Source of the DNA: Antedon bifida
Lineage: Eukaryota; Echinodermata; Crinoidea; Comatulida; Antedonidae
Assembly (NCBI GenBank): GCA_963402885.1
Contig: OY727094.1
Location: 26,476,501-26,540,500 of the forward strand
Length of the DNA: 64,000 bases
Direction: 5' to 3'
Of the stretch, positions 36,595 through 47,186 are shown in pieces. The notes beneath the pieces are model-generated. The model was given only the letters and a program-made list of their open reading frames with translations, was not told the DNA's origin and made no database searches. The stretch's first letter is position 1, and the number at the start of each line of letters is the position of its first letter. The translations under genes and the position numbers were made by a program.

Positions 36595-37160
36595 TCTGGT
36601 TAGCGATGAAGGTGTATCCCCTTACTATATAAAAAAATGTGAGTTTTGAATAGTGACTTAAAGGTGCTCAATAATGATGTTTGTTTAATGTTCAAAGGTA
36701 GGTGGTTCCAGAACCTAGGTCCAGCAATACTGAAAGTCCGATCTTCCCAACTATGTTTGCGCCTCGGAATATCCAGTAGCACCTGATTACTAGATCTTAG
36801 TTCTCGCTTTATCTCCTTGATTGTCAATAATTCTGAGAGGTATTGGAGAGCGCAACTATTCAGGCATCTGAACACCAGCAGCAGGATCTTAAATTTAACG
36901 CAACTCCACTCCAAATATGATCGCCTCGGTCTTTTCATCATTAAGCTTGAGGAAGTTTAAGCCCATCCATGTCCTACTCTCAGCAGTGCAGGCTTCTAAA
37001 CGTTTTACGGCGGTCAGAATCTCAGTCTGACGAGGCCTGACAGAAACATAAATTTGTATATCATGAAGTTGGCCAGGAATATGTCCTCTATACATTTGAC
37101 CCTGGAGGGTTAAATGAACCCACGTCCTCTTATTTGGAAATTTTCGTTTTACCATGGAGT
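36595..37160 (-). pseudogene. L2/CR1-type LINE C-terminal fragment, reverse orientation
   Basis: Two minus-strand frames (36895-37155 and 36600-36941) give the RT end (SRTWMGLNFLKLNDEKTEAI) and the C-terminal region (VKFKILLLVFRCLNSCALQY, FSIAGPRFWNHLPLNIKQ). These match the same family as the plus-strand LINE next to it but are clearly a different, older copy. The 5' break lies close to the palindrome at 37151. Confidence 0.8.
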
Positions 37161-37188
37161 AAAGAATAATTATTCTTTACTCCATGGT
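37151..37188. repeat. Perfect 38-bp palindrome (copy 1)
   Basis: Two 19-bp arms, left arm ACCATGGAGTAAAGAATAA. A related palindrome is at 39109-39144. Both sit at edges of LINE fragments, which suggests a tiny palindromic mobile element or insertion scars. Confidence 0.85.
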
Positions 37189-38325
37189 TTTACACTGGTA
37201 TGAACCATGGGAATGGTGACAGGACAGTGTTCAATGGGTTTTAAATGAGTAATTTATGTACACCTTCATATACATAGTTTTATTTTGAAAACAGAAAAAT
37301 TCTTACTATATATATATATATATATATTGTGAAAATTGAGGTCCTCACTCCTGACGATGATCAAAGCATATTGATCGAAACGTCAAGAAACTCAACAGTT
37401 CTTTTCAGAACTAATATACGTGGTGTACCGCAAACTTTATATTAAAATTGAGGTCAAGGATTAAATGTGACAATACTAAAATTTATGACCATTTCTTGAA
37501 ATAAATATTCATTAGAGCACCGAGTGGATAGAAACATGTATGATTTTAACAATTTAAGATAAAAATAAATTCTTTATAACCAAGGGTTACCGAGATATGA
37601 CCCTCAGGTGAAAACAAGGTCAAAGGTCAAAAGTTGTATTTCTGGCCATTTTGTATGAAAATGTTTTATTATAGTACATAGGAAAGTGCATATTCTGAAC
37701 AAATTAAGACCAAAATCAAACCTATATGACCACTGGTTGTCAAGATATAGAACGAATACAAAAATAGTCAAAATTATTGTGAAAATCGTCGTGCAATAAT
37801 GTCAAAGGTCAAAAGTGATATTTCCCGCCAAATTTCAAAAATATGTTTCATTAAAGCTAATATAAATATGGATATTCTGAACAATTTATGACAAAAATAA
37901 AATCTTTATGACCAGGGGTTACCGAGATATGACCCTTATGTAAAAACAAGGTCAAAGGTCAAAAGTGGCATTTCCGGCCATTTTGAACGAAAACTCTTCA
38001 TTATAGTACATAGAAATGTGCATATTCTGAACAATTTAAGACCCAAATCAGACCTCTATGATCACTATTTGTCAAGTACCGTCTATATTTAGGATTTTGA
38101 TAAATCCAAGATGGCCACCAAAATGGCCCCCAAAAAACCCCATGGGACAATATTTCGTCTTGGGAACATCAAAAAATGTTAATTATATATATTCAGGATT
38201 ACAAAAATGTACATTAAAAAAATACATCATGGGGGTGCACGGTAACCCCTCCTTCCTACTAGACTATATATGCTGTCATTGGATGTTTCTCGTCTAGGGT
38301 GTGTTCAGATGAAAATGAATGATAA

Positions 38326-39090
38326 AAGTTAAAAATTCTGATTGTATAAAAGTTAAAAATTCTGATTGTATAAAAGTTAAAAATTCTGATTGTATAAAAG
38401 TTAAAAATTCTGATTGTATAAAAGTTAAAAAGTTAAAAATTCAGAGTAGGTACAATCTAAAAAAAATCATGTTAATAAAAATATGAAAAGTTAAAAATCT
38501 ATAAAATGTTGCTTTAAATAACTGTGTTTAAACTTAAAAAACGACTCTTCAATAAGATTGTTTCTGATCGTAGCACCAAGTTCTGAAAACATTTTAGGAA
38601 ACCGTAATATCCCTGAGTATTTAAAAGCATGAGTACGAGCTCTACCATGATGAAAGGTGAGTATATCTAGGTGTCGGTTATTAACTAAAAAAGAATCAAC
38701 ATATTCACTCATAAAATCAGATCGTGGAGAAATTATTATATTGGCAATGAATGTCATGTTTAAGAAATCACGCCTATTCTCTACTGACATTAGACCTAGC
38801 TCCTTTCTTCTATCTATATAATGTTGATCTAAATAACCTTTTTTTAAGATTATGCACGTAGCTCTCCTCTGAACGGATTCTAGCATATTTATATGTTTTT
38901 TACGGTACACCCACCACACTGGAGAACAATAATATAAGCATGGCAGCACAAGTGTCTTATAAAGATGGAGAGCTACACTAGGGGCATTAGATGTGATTAA
39001 CCGTATAAGACCAATAAGATGGTTACAATTTGATACTGCATCCTGAACTTGATTATATTTTATATATATTTTAAAAAATGACAATAGAAC
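38326..39090 (-). pseudogene. CR1/Jockey-like LINE 3' end with tandem-repeat tail
   Basis: A minus-strand frame at 38491-39084 encodes the RT thumb and C-terminal region of a non-LTR element (SVALHLYKTLVLPCLYYCSP, NMLESVQRRATCIILKKGYL). It has no catalytic palm, so it is a 5'-truncated copy. Downstream of its stop, at 38326-38442, a 24-bp unit (AGTTAAAAATTCTGATTG plus TATAAA on the plus strand) is repeated about five times. LINEs of the CR1/L2 type often end in short tandem tails, so I take this as the 3' tail. Confidence 0.75.
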
Positions 39091-39108
39091 TTAATTTTGC
39101 AATAGTAG

Positions 39109-39144
39109 TACCATTGAGTAAAGAATATTCTTTACTCCATGGTA
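39109..39144. repeat. 36-bp palindrome (copy 2, one mismatch)
   Basis: Arms of 18 bp centred on GAATATTC with one mismatch. It shares ATGGAGTAAAGAAT with the palindrome at 37151-37188. It lies just beyond the 5' break of the LINE fragment at 38326-39090. Confidence 0.75.
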
Positions 39145-39300
39145 GTACCTAATTTGGCAGTGGTACCTCATTTGGCGTGACAGGCTCTACCGAGAAAGTA
39201 CGAACCAACTTTATATACAATCGAGTAAACATTCTAGAAATAACGCGCGATTTACCGAATTTGCCCTACTTTTTTTTGAATATATATATATATAATAATA
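39145..39300. other. Spacer before the tandem array
   Basis: Unremarkable sequence ending in a TA microsatellite (about 39280-39293) directly before the first module of the array. Confidence 0.5.
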
Positions 39301-39301
39301 A

Positions 39302-40826
39302 CTAGAATTTAATTCGTCACTTTGACGAATTATAGGTGATCATTTTTATCATTTTACTGAAATTAATTTTTTTTAAACATGCACGTACGTTAACATACGA
39401 TCGGAAAATGTTGATGTATGCCATCCTATTATATGCTTATAGTGCTGAGTTGTGCCTATATGCCATATACAATATGTACAGTATATACTGTATATCTATA
39501 TACAGTGTAGCATAGGTGAAATTACGGGACACACATGTTCTAATTTTTTGGCATGATGACGTTATCAAACTAAACTTTAAGATGACAATTTCGAAAGATA
39601 ATTAATTGAGCAAAAAAATATAAGATTTGGAAAAAAATTTGGCACGTAGAAGCGCTGTGCGCGCTCTTTGAATTGTGTATAACTTTGACGAAAAATATGA
39701 AAAAACTACTTTTTCACTTCAACTGGCCATATGTTAACGTCACAACATCCGATAGGCTTAATTTTTATATGAATTAATATCTACATTTCATCAGCTTTCA
39801 TAATAAATTATAATCATCAAGGTAACCTTCAATTCTGAAGAGCTGTAAGATATTCAAATTTACTGCGAAGGTGAAATTACACGGCCTACGTTATTCAAGT
39901 TTTTACGCGTGATGACGTCATTAAAATGAAGATAGTGTCAACTCATGATAAAGATAATTAATTAAGCAAGCACATACTGAAAGTTGTGCGAAATTCGAGC
40001 ACACATAACCAAGATGCGCTCTGTTGAATGTGATAATCTACACAAAAAGATAACAAATCCTAATTTTTAAATTCAAGTGGCCATTTGATGACGTCAAAAC
40101 ATTTTGTACGTAAAATGTGTACATGAATTCATATCTACAACTCAATGGCTTCCAGAATAAGTTAAAAAAATCGGGGGTCATCTTGCATTCTGAAGAATTA
40201 TTTTAATTTTAAAAAAGACCTATTTTTCACCATTTTCAGAACTTTTGTAAAATTAATGTGCGCATTTTGTCATTTTTAACGTGCTCGTATAGCGTTATTT
40301 TAAGTCGGAACTGACTCAAATTTGGTGAATGTACTAAGGATGGTGAGTAGAATGAGATTTGTAAAAAAAATTCATGTTTTTTACGCTTTTTAAGTATCGC
40401 GCGCGCAAAAACGCATTTTTGCGCAGTAATTTTTTGAAACACGCAAATGGCCTAATTCATGCTCTAAATTGATCAAAACTTAGTTTTGAGCGTTTTAAAT
40501 TTTTAACGCGCGATATCAGGCGCATGAACCTACGTGCGCGTGCGTTTTTATTTGCTAATATTTTTACCCTTGATCTGAAGTTTACGTGTAGTGAATTTCA
40601 TTAATATGTGATAATGAATTATGGAGATATGATTGATAATGTGATTTCGCAAAATGGCGTATAAATGTCGTCACGGATGAGTGATCACGCTGGAAAGCTT
40701 ATTAGGATTAAGTTATATTATTTGAAAGATATTCTGAAATTTTTGTAATCATTGATATTAAACTTTTTGAGATAATTGTTACACAAAATAGTGTACAGAA
40801 ACAATAAAAAGAAAAAGAAGAACTAG
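39302..40826 (+). mobile_element. Helitron2/Helentron-like module A1
   Basis: Begins after CTAG with a 5' hairpin at 39311-39331: a 9-bp stem (AATTCGTCA) and loop CTT. TAGGTGATCATTT follows, which pairs with the 3' hairpins at the end of the sister copy A2. About 1.5 kb long with no open frame of note. It is nearly identical to A2 (44042-45549), with only about ten differences seen on reading. It lacks the 3' terminal hairpins and fuses directly to module B at ACTAG. No Rep/helicase is encoded, so it would be non-autonomous. Assignment to rolling-circle elements is inference from the terminal structure. Confidence 0.55.
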
Positions 40827-42416
40827 ACATGAAACTCGTCACTACGGACGAGTTAGTTATCCGCACGACAAACGCCACGTGCACGTCATACGTTAGAATT
40901 TTGCACCCAGAAAAAGAGTATGGCATTATGACCTGATCTGAAGAATATGATATGTTGTTAGTGCTGAATTCTGTCAATTTTGTGTCATATAGTATATACA
41001 GTATAAACAGTATAATCTGTATACATATTACATACAGTGTAGAATAGGTGAAATTACGGGACCCGCCATTTATTCCATTTTTTAACATGGCGACGGTATC
41101 AAAATGAAACACTAAAATACCAATTTTGGAAGGATATTATCTCAGCAACAACATATTAGCGTGTAGAAGAAATTTGGATACGTAAAATATAGATGCGCGC
41201 TCTTTTAAATGTGATGAACTATGACGCAAAATATGAAAATACGACTTTTTTTATTCAACTGGCCATATGATGACGTCACTACATCTGATTGACAAAATGT
41301 TCACATAAGTTCGCATCTACAATCCAATAGCTTCCAGAAAACGTTTTAATCGTGATTATCACATTTTATTCTTACGAGCTATAACAGATTAAAATTTACT
41401 GTAAAGATAAAATTAATGACCCACGTAATTTAATTTTTAGGCATGATGACGTTATAAAAATTAAAATATTTTTAACTCATGCGAAAGATAGTTGATTGAC
41501 CTAGATAATATTAAAATCTCGGAGAAAATGGAAGACGGATAAGCGTGATGCGCTCCATTGAATGTGATGAGCAATAACGAAAGAGACAAAAATCCTATTT
41601 TTTAAATTTGTGTGGCCATACGATGACGTCACAACATCCGTAAGGAAAAAATTCTGCATGAATTCATATCTACAACATATCTGCTTACATATTAAGTTAA
41701 AAAACTCGGGGGTAACGGTTGATCCTGAGGAGCTATAATAGATTCAAAATAGGCATAATTTTGACAATATTTTGTAACTTTTGCAACTAAAACGCATGCA
41801 AATGGTCTAAATCAACGTGTACGTATGACGTCATTTTAATTTGAAATGATGTCAATCTTTTTAAAAATGACTAGGAAAGGCTGGAAAATCACAATTTAAT
41901 AGAAAAAAACATGATTTTCATGCTGCGTGCGCACTGCACGCGTAAAATTGTTCGCGCGCGCGGGAAATTTTGACATGCGCAAAATGTCATGAATGGCGTA
42001 AAAAGTTGATTAGAAATTAATTTTGCGCATTTTAAAATTTTAAATGCGTGTGCGTGCGTAACTTCTTGTAAAACACGCCATTTTTAGTTAACTAAAAGTT
42101 TGCCCTTGATATGACTTAAATTTTCATAAAGGGTAAAAAAAAAATTACGCTTGGTTTTTAAGCTATGATCAATCATTAAAAATCATAAAATCGCGCGTAA
42201 GTCACGTTGCGCAACTCTGACGTCATTCAAAATAGGAGGTGCACAACTTCACGTAAATGCCCACATGTTGTCAAAGTTATGAAATATTATGTTTACACAT
42301 TTTAGAGATACGTGAGCCACAAAAAAACGGGAAAGAAATAAGAATAATACAGAAAAAAAATAATGATCCACTACAATAACAAGGAGTTATCCGCTACTAA
42401 GCGGATAACTAACTAG
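40827..42416 (+). mobile_element. Helitron2/Helentron-like module B
   Basis: Starts with a 5' hairpin (AAACTCGTC and GACGAGTT arms at about 40832-40855) followed by TTAGTTATCCGC. It ends with a 3' hairpin at 42385-42410 (AGTTATCCGC / GCGGATAACT), whose distal arm GCGGATAACTAA is the exact complement of the 5' motif, then CTAG at 42413-42416. ACAATAACAA precedes the 3' hairpin as in the other modules. Internal blocks such as TAGGTGAAATTACGGGAC are shared with module A, at clearly lower identity. No coding potential. Confidence 0.6.
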
Positions 42417-44045
42417 ATCTTAAACTCGTCACTTGAGGACGAGTTTGGTTATCCGCCCGCAACAAAACGTATCTTGCGTATTAAAGTACTTCTCAGTTAT
42501 GACTTTTCCAAAAAAGTAGCCTATTCAAAATTAAAACTGCCCTTTAAGTGTAATAACCAAATAAATCCTTTTTTGATTGTTTTCCCGTGATGGGATTCGA
42601 ACCCGGTACCTGTGATACCAAAGTCGGTTGCACTACACATCGAGCCATATCAGCACCTGGTGAAGAAAATCCGAAGAAAGAATCCTCGTTCATTCGGTAT
42701 GTCGTGAACCCCCTCGATGCAAGTTGATTATTACATATCGAACTTAAATCATAATGTTTACTATGATGAAATCTTCACACATTTTAAACAGTGACATATT
42801 ATGAAAGTGCATACTTTCAAGTTTAATATATTAACATGTAAAGAAAAAAGATAAACGTTATGTTTATTGTTTTACTCTTTGAATATGTTTATGTTTGTTT
42901 GATGATAAATATTTCAAAAATTACATTTAATATGCAAATAATGTAGCCATCAAACACTTTTTAACATTCAAGACTATTATAAATTAGACCTATGATTCAT
43001 ACTCTGCAAGAAAATAAAATAAAAAAATGGGGTAACCTTGCATTCTGATGAACTGTTTCATTTTTAAAAGTAGACATATTTTGGAACATTTTCACAATTT
43101 GTTGACGTTTTCGTGCGCAACCTGTCATGTTTAACGTGCTCGTAGAACGCCATTTCAAGTTGAAAAGTGAATAAAATAACGTAAAATTGTTAACCGAAGA
43201 TTTAAAAACACAAATCGTGTAAAAGAAATGCTCATACGTGTTCCCTGCGCCGTGCGCGCGTAAAAATGTGCGCAACAGTGGCAATTTTTTAAACGCTTAA
43301 AATGACCTGAATCGTGCTCTAATTTAATCAGAAATTGATTTGGAGCATTTTAAAATTTCAAACGCCATTTACGCGTGCACTTTCTAACGTTACAAATTGC
43401 GGTAGCGTTAAAAAAGTTAACTATTGATGTGAAGCAAACGTGGCTGAAAATGACGTTAAAAAATATTCGTTTGTTTCGAAGTTATAACCAATTTAAGATT
43501 TTCAGAAAATCACGCGTAACTTACGCTACGCGGCTCTGACATCGTCAAAAAGCTTGGCTGGACAACTTCAGTAAAATGTCTAAATGCTGAACAAGTTACA
43601 ACATATTATGTTTACACGTTGAAGAGAAACAGCGTGCACAAAATAAGAAGAGTAAAATATTTCAAACGCAATTTACGCGAAAACTTTCTAGTCTCCAAAA
43701 ATTTGTTAAACATTCCAAAAGTTAGCCATTGATGTGAAGAAAACGTGGCTGAAAATTTCGTTAAAAAATATTTATCGGTTTCGAAGTTATGACCGATTTA
43801 AGATTTTCAGAAAATCGCGCGTGACTTACGCTACGCGGATCTGACAGCGTCCAAAAGCTTGGCTGAACATCTTCAGTTAAATGTCTAAATGTTGACCAAG
43901 TTACAACATGTTATGTTAACACGTTGAAGAGAAAACGCGTGCACAAAATCTGAGAAAGAAAGAAGAATAATAAAAAAAAAAAGAAACACGTACAATAACA
44001 AAGGTTATCCGCTTGTGGCGGATAACCAAAAAGAAAAAAAACTAG
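42417..44045 (+). mobile_element. Helitron2/Helentron-like module C
   Basis: 5' hairpin (AAACTCGTC / GACGAGTTT) then TTTGGTTATCCGC. 3' hairpin at 44003-44027 (GGTTATCCGC, loop TTGTG, GCGGATAACC) whose right arm plus AAA is the exact 13-base complement of the 5' motif. About fifteen A-rich bases then lead to CTAG at 44042-44045. A tRNA-like fragment is embedded near 42583-42658. An internal stretch is duplicated: GCTGAAAATTTCGTTAAAAA at about 43748 resembles that near 43441. Confidence 0.6.
42583..42658 (-). repeat. tRNA-derived fragment inside module C
   Basis: On the minus strand it carries a B box (GGTTCGAATCCC) and an A-box-like TGGCTCGATG at tRNA spacing, but the acceptor and T stems do not pair well. 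It is unrelated in sequence to the 18.9-20.2 kb family. Probably a SINE head or tRNA pseudogene. Confidence 0.5.
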
Positions 44046-45677
44046 AATTTAATTCGTCACTTTGACGAATTATAGGTGATCATTTTTATCATTTTACTGA
44101 AATTAATTTTTTTTTAACATGCACGTACGTTAACATACGATCGGAAAATGTTGATGTATGCCATCCTATTATATGCTTATAGTGCTGAGTTGTGCCTATA
44201 CGCCATATACAATATGTACAGTATATACTGTATATCTATATACAGTGTAGCATAGGTGAAATTACGGGACACACATGTTCTAATTTTTTGGCATGATGAC
44301 GTTATCAAACTAAACTTTAAGATGACAATTTCGAAAGATAATTAATTGAGCAAAACAATATAAGATTTGGAAAAAAATTTGGCACGTAGAAGCGCTGTGC
44401 GCGCTCTTTGAATTGTGTATAACTTTGACGAAAAATATGAAAAAACTACTTTTTCACTTCAACTGGCCATATGTTAACGTCACAACATCCGATAGACTTA
44501 ATTTTTATATGAATTAATATCTACATTTCATCAGCTTTCATAATAAATTATAATCATCAAGGTAACCTTCAATTCTGAAGAGCTGTAAGATATTCAAATT
44601 TACTGCGAAGGTGAAATTACACGGCCTACGTTATTCAAGTTTTTACGCGTGATGACGTCATTAAAATGAAGATAGTGTCAACTCATGATAAAGATAATTA
44701 ATTAAGCAAGCACATACTGAAAGTTGTGCGAAATTCGAGCACACATAACCAAGATGCGCTCTGTTGAATGTGATAATCTACACAAAAAGATAACAAATCC
44801 TAATTTTTAAATTCAAGTGGCCATTTGATGACGTCAAAACATTTTGTACGTAAAATGTGTACATGAATTCATATCTACAACTCAATGGCTTCCAGAATAA
44901 GTTAAAAAAATCGGGGGTCATCTTGCATTCTGAAGAATTATTTTCATTTTAAAAAAGACCTATTTTTCACCATTTTCAGAACTTTTGTAAAATTAATGTG
45001 CGCATTTTGTCATTTTTAACATGCTCGTATAGCGTTATTTTAAGTCGGAACTGACTCAAATTTGGTGAATGTACTAAGGATGGTGAGTAGAATGAGATTT
45101 GTAAAAAAAATCATGTTTTTTACGCTTTTTAAGTATCGCGCGTGCAAAAACGCATTTTTGCGCAGTAATTTTTTGAAACACGCAAATGGCCTAATTCATG
45201 CTCTAAATTGATCAAAACTTAATTTTGAGCGTTTTAAATTTTTAACGCGCGATATCACGCGCATGAACCTACGTGCGCGTGCGTTTTTATTTGCTAATAT
45301 TTTTACCCTTGATCTGAAGTTTACGTGTAGTGAATTTCATTAATATGTGATAATGAATTATGGAGATATGATTGATAATGTGATTTCGCAAAATGGCGTA
45401 TAAATGTCGTCACGGATGAGTGATCACGCTGGAAAGCTTATTAGGATTAAGTTATATTATTTGAAAGATATTCTGAAATTTTTGTAATCATTGACATTAA
45501 ACTTTTTGAGATAATTGTTACACAAAATAGTGTACAGAAACAATAAAAAGAAAAAAAATAATAAAGATTTTATACAATAACAATAGGTGATCATTTTATT
45601 CTAAATGATCACCTAATAATAATAAAGATTTTATACAATAACAATAGGTGATCATTTTATTCTAAATGATCACCTAA
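44046..45677 (+). mobile_element. Helitron2/Helentron-like module A2 with duplicated 3' hairpin
   Basis: Nearly identical to A1, with the same 5' hairpin and TAGGTGATCATTT motif. Unlike A1 it keeps its 3' end: a hairpin with 12-bp arms (AGGTGATCATTT / AAATGATCACCT) and loop TATTCT at 45585-45614, repeated once at 45646-45675 with a 61-bp period. Each hairpin is preceded by ACAATAACAA. The right arm AAATGATCACCTA complements the 5' motif of the A type, not that of B or C. Confidence 0.65.
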
Positions 45678-46338
45678 TTATCAACCCGATAGCTTATTAT
45701 TTGTCGGATACTAGATTTATTTACACTTTATACCATGGACCTATACGTATAGTGACGTAATGTAAAATTCAAGCCTCTGATTGGCCTAATTAAACCGGAA
45801 GGGCTGATGACGGATCAAGTGTGATATGTCAAAAACTGGTTTGGCGCGCTTGTCTTTAAAATCCTAATAAAAGGTGGTAGAAGGTATGTTATTAACATTG
45901 TTATTATTGTCATTATTACTTAGGTTTATAGTCATTTAGCGTACTCAATAATTTGCCAGCTTTGACAAGTAACTTCTTTAGGGAAGAAAGATTAGAAGAG
46001 AAGAGCTAGGCTCTATGATATAGTATTAATAAATATTGATAATATTATGTCCGGGAGAAGATTTGCATGACCGGAAACCGAACCACTTTTTCACAGGAGA
46101 TTTCACTGTTTCAGGCAAAGGTCAGCCGCCGAGTAATTGACCGGCCGCCGAGGCTAGGCTAGGCCTAGATGGTATGCCTAGATCAGGTATGCCTAGGCCT
46201 ACATTTTTTGGTGGTATGTCCTAGCCTAATCACACTACTAAATTAGGCCTTACTCTAATTTAATTATAATAATTTAGCCTAGGCCTAGGGGGCCTAGTGT
46301 TTTTTCTAACACTACTACTAGCCTAGACGGTCACAGTG
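45678..46338. other. Spacer with promoter-like motifs and TAGGCCTA cluster
   Basis: 45750-45805 packs a CRE-like TGACGTAA, an inverted CCAAT (GATTGGC) and an ETS-like ACCGGAAGG within about 50 bp, as seen in many animal promoters. No exon follows recognisably on either strand. From 46140 to 46320 the sequence is dense in overlapping TAGGCCTAG motifs. Confidence 0.35.
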
Positions 46339-47063
46339 CATTTCGGCCGCCGGTTATGGAACGACCAATTTCATGAAACTCCAAAAAGGACAAAATATGG
46401 CATGATCATTTCGGCCGCCAAGTATGGCGCGCCAAATTGAAATAGCCAGAAATAACTGTACAGTATTACATTGAAAAAAATAACTTTACCAAGTCTATGG
46501 AACGCCACAACTATGGTCATTTAAACCAGAAATCAGTTGTCATTTAAATTAGATAAATATCGGATAAATGCGATCATTTTTAACCTTTGACGTGAAGGAC
46601 AAATTGTTGCAATGATTGGACATCTGGTTGTTTGGTAATGACTGATCATGCGCACCTTATTGGTTGAAAAATTTACCGATATTTTGTTTTGGCTGCTGAA
46701 ACGGCCGTATTGAGCTGTACGCGTGTCATGCTACAAAATCTGGGATTCCCCCTTTTATGTAAACCATGACGTTTTATCTATATAAAATAAAAGCTATATA
46801 TTTTTAAGTAAAACTGGTGTAGGGCTACGTATCAGTCGGCAAATGAGATTGTTTTTAATGTGTCGAAAAGCGGGCAATCCTGCCATAAATATCGCTGCTG
46901 TTTCTGATAGCTGATTCGGCTTAATTAATACCATTTTCATACATATTCAAGAATAATTACAGTTCTGGCGGCCGAAATGAACAATACATATTTTGTCCTT
47001 TCTGGCGGTTCATGAATTTGGCAATTCCATAACCGGCGGCCGAAATGACTGGCGGCCGAAATG
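46339..47063. mobile_element. DNA transposon with CATTTCGGCCGCC inverted ends
   Basis: Left end CATTTCGGCCGCCGGTTATG and right end with its complement. The inverted match extends about 100 bp inward with indels (GGACAAAATATG present on both sides). The motif GGCGGCCGAAATG occurs twice at each end. A fragment of the ACCGATAA MITE (46553-46702) is nested inside. No open frame of note, hence non-autonomous. I cannot assign a superfamily or a clear target duplication. Confidence 0.6.
46553..46702. repeat. ACCGATAA MITE, right-hand fragment (copy 2)
   Basis: Matches 3550-3708: CGGATAAATGCGAT, CTGGTTGTTTGGTAAT, ATTGGTTGAAAAATTTACCG, ending TTTTGGCTGCTGAAA. Nested in the transposon at 46339-47063. 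Confidence 0.6.
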
Positions 47064-47186
47064 ATCAGACACCGCCTAGACTAGGCCCCTAGGCCAGGCC
47101 TTCAGAATGATGACTGAACATCGCTGATTTCAGCACTATAATCCAGTGTGTTTGCAGCTTGACACATACGAGAGCCACGTGTGCTC

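Larger units (their letters stand above)
33921..38258. mobile_element. 4.3-kb element with about 575-bp terminal inverted repeats
   Basis: The outer ends match as inverted copies: TAGGAAGGAGGGGTTACCGT at the left and its complement at the right. The match extends about 575 bp inward on each side (33921-34496 and 37678-38258). The termini contain internal subrepeats of roughly 110 bp, recognisable by TTTGACCTTTGAC, GGTCATATCTCGGTAACC and ACCACTGGTCATA. The interior holds no transposase, only LINE pieces in both orientations, so it is either a fold-back type non-autonomous transposon loaded with a LINE or two inverted repeat copies that landed around one. TA directly inside both ends could be a TA target, but I cannot confirm a duplication. 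Confidence 0.6.

Noticed and set aside
39302-45549. LTR retrotransposon with A1 and A2 as its two LTRs
   Set aside because: The repeats do not have TG...CA ends, the interior is two more modules of the same kind with their own terminal hairpins, and no retroelement coding is present.
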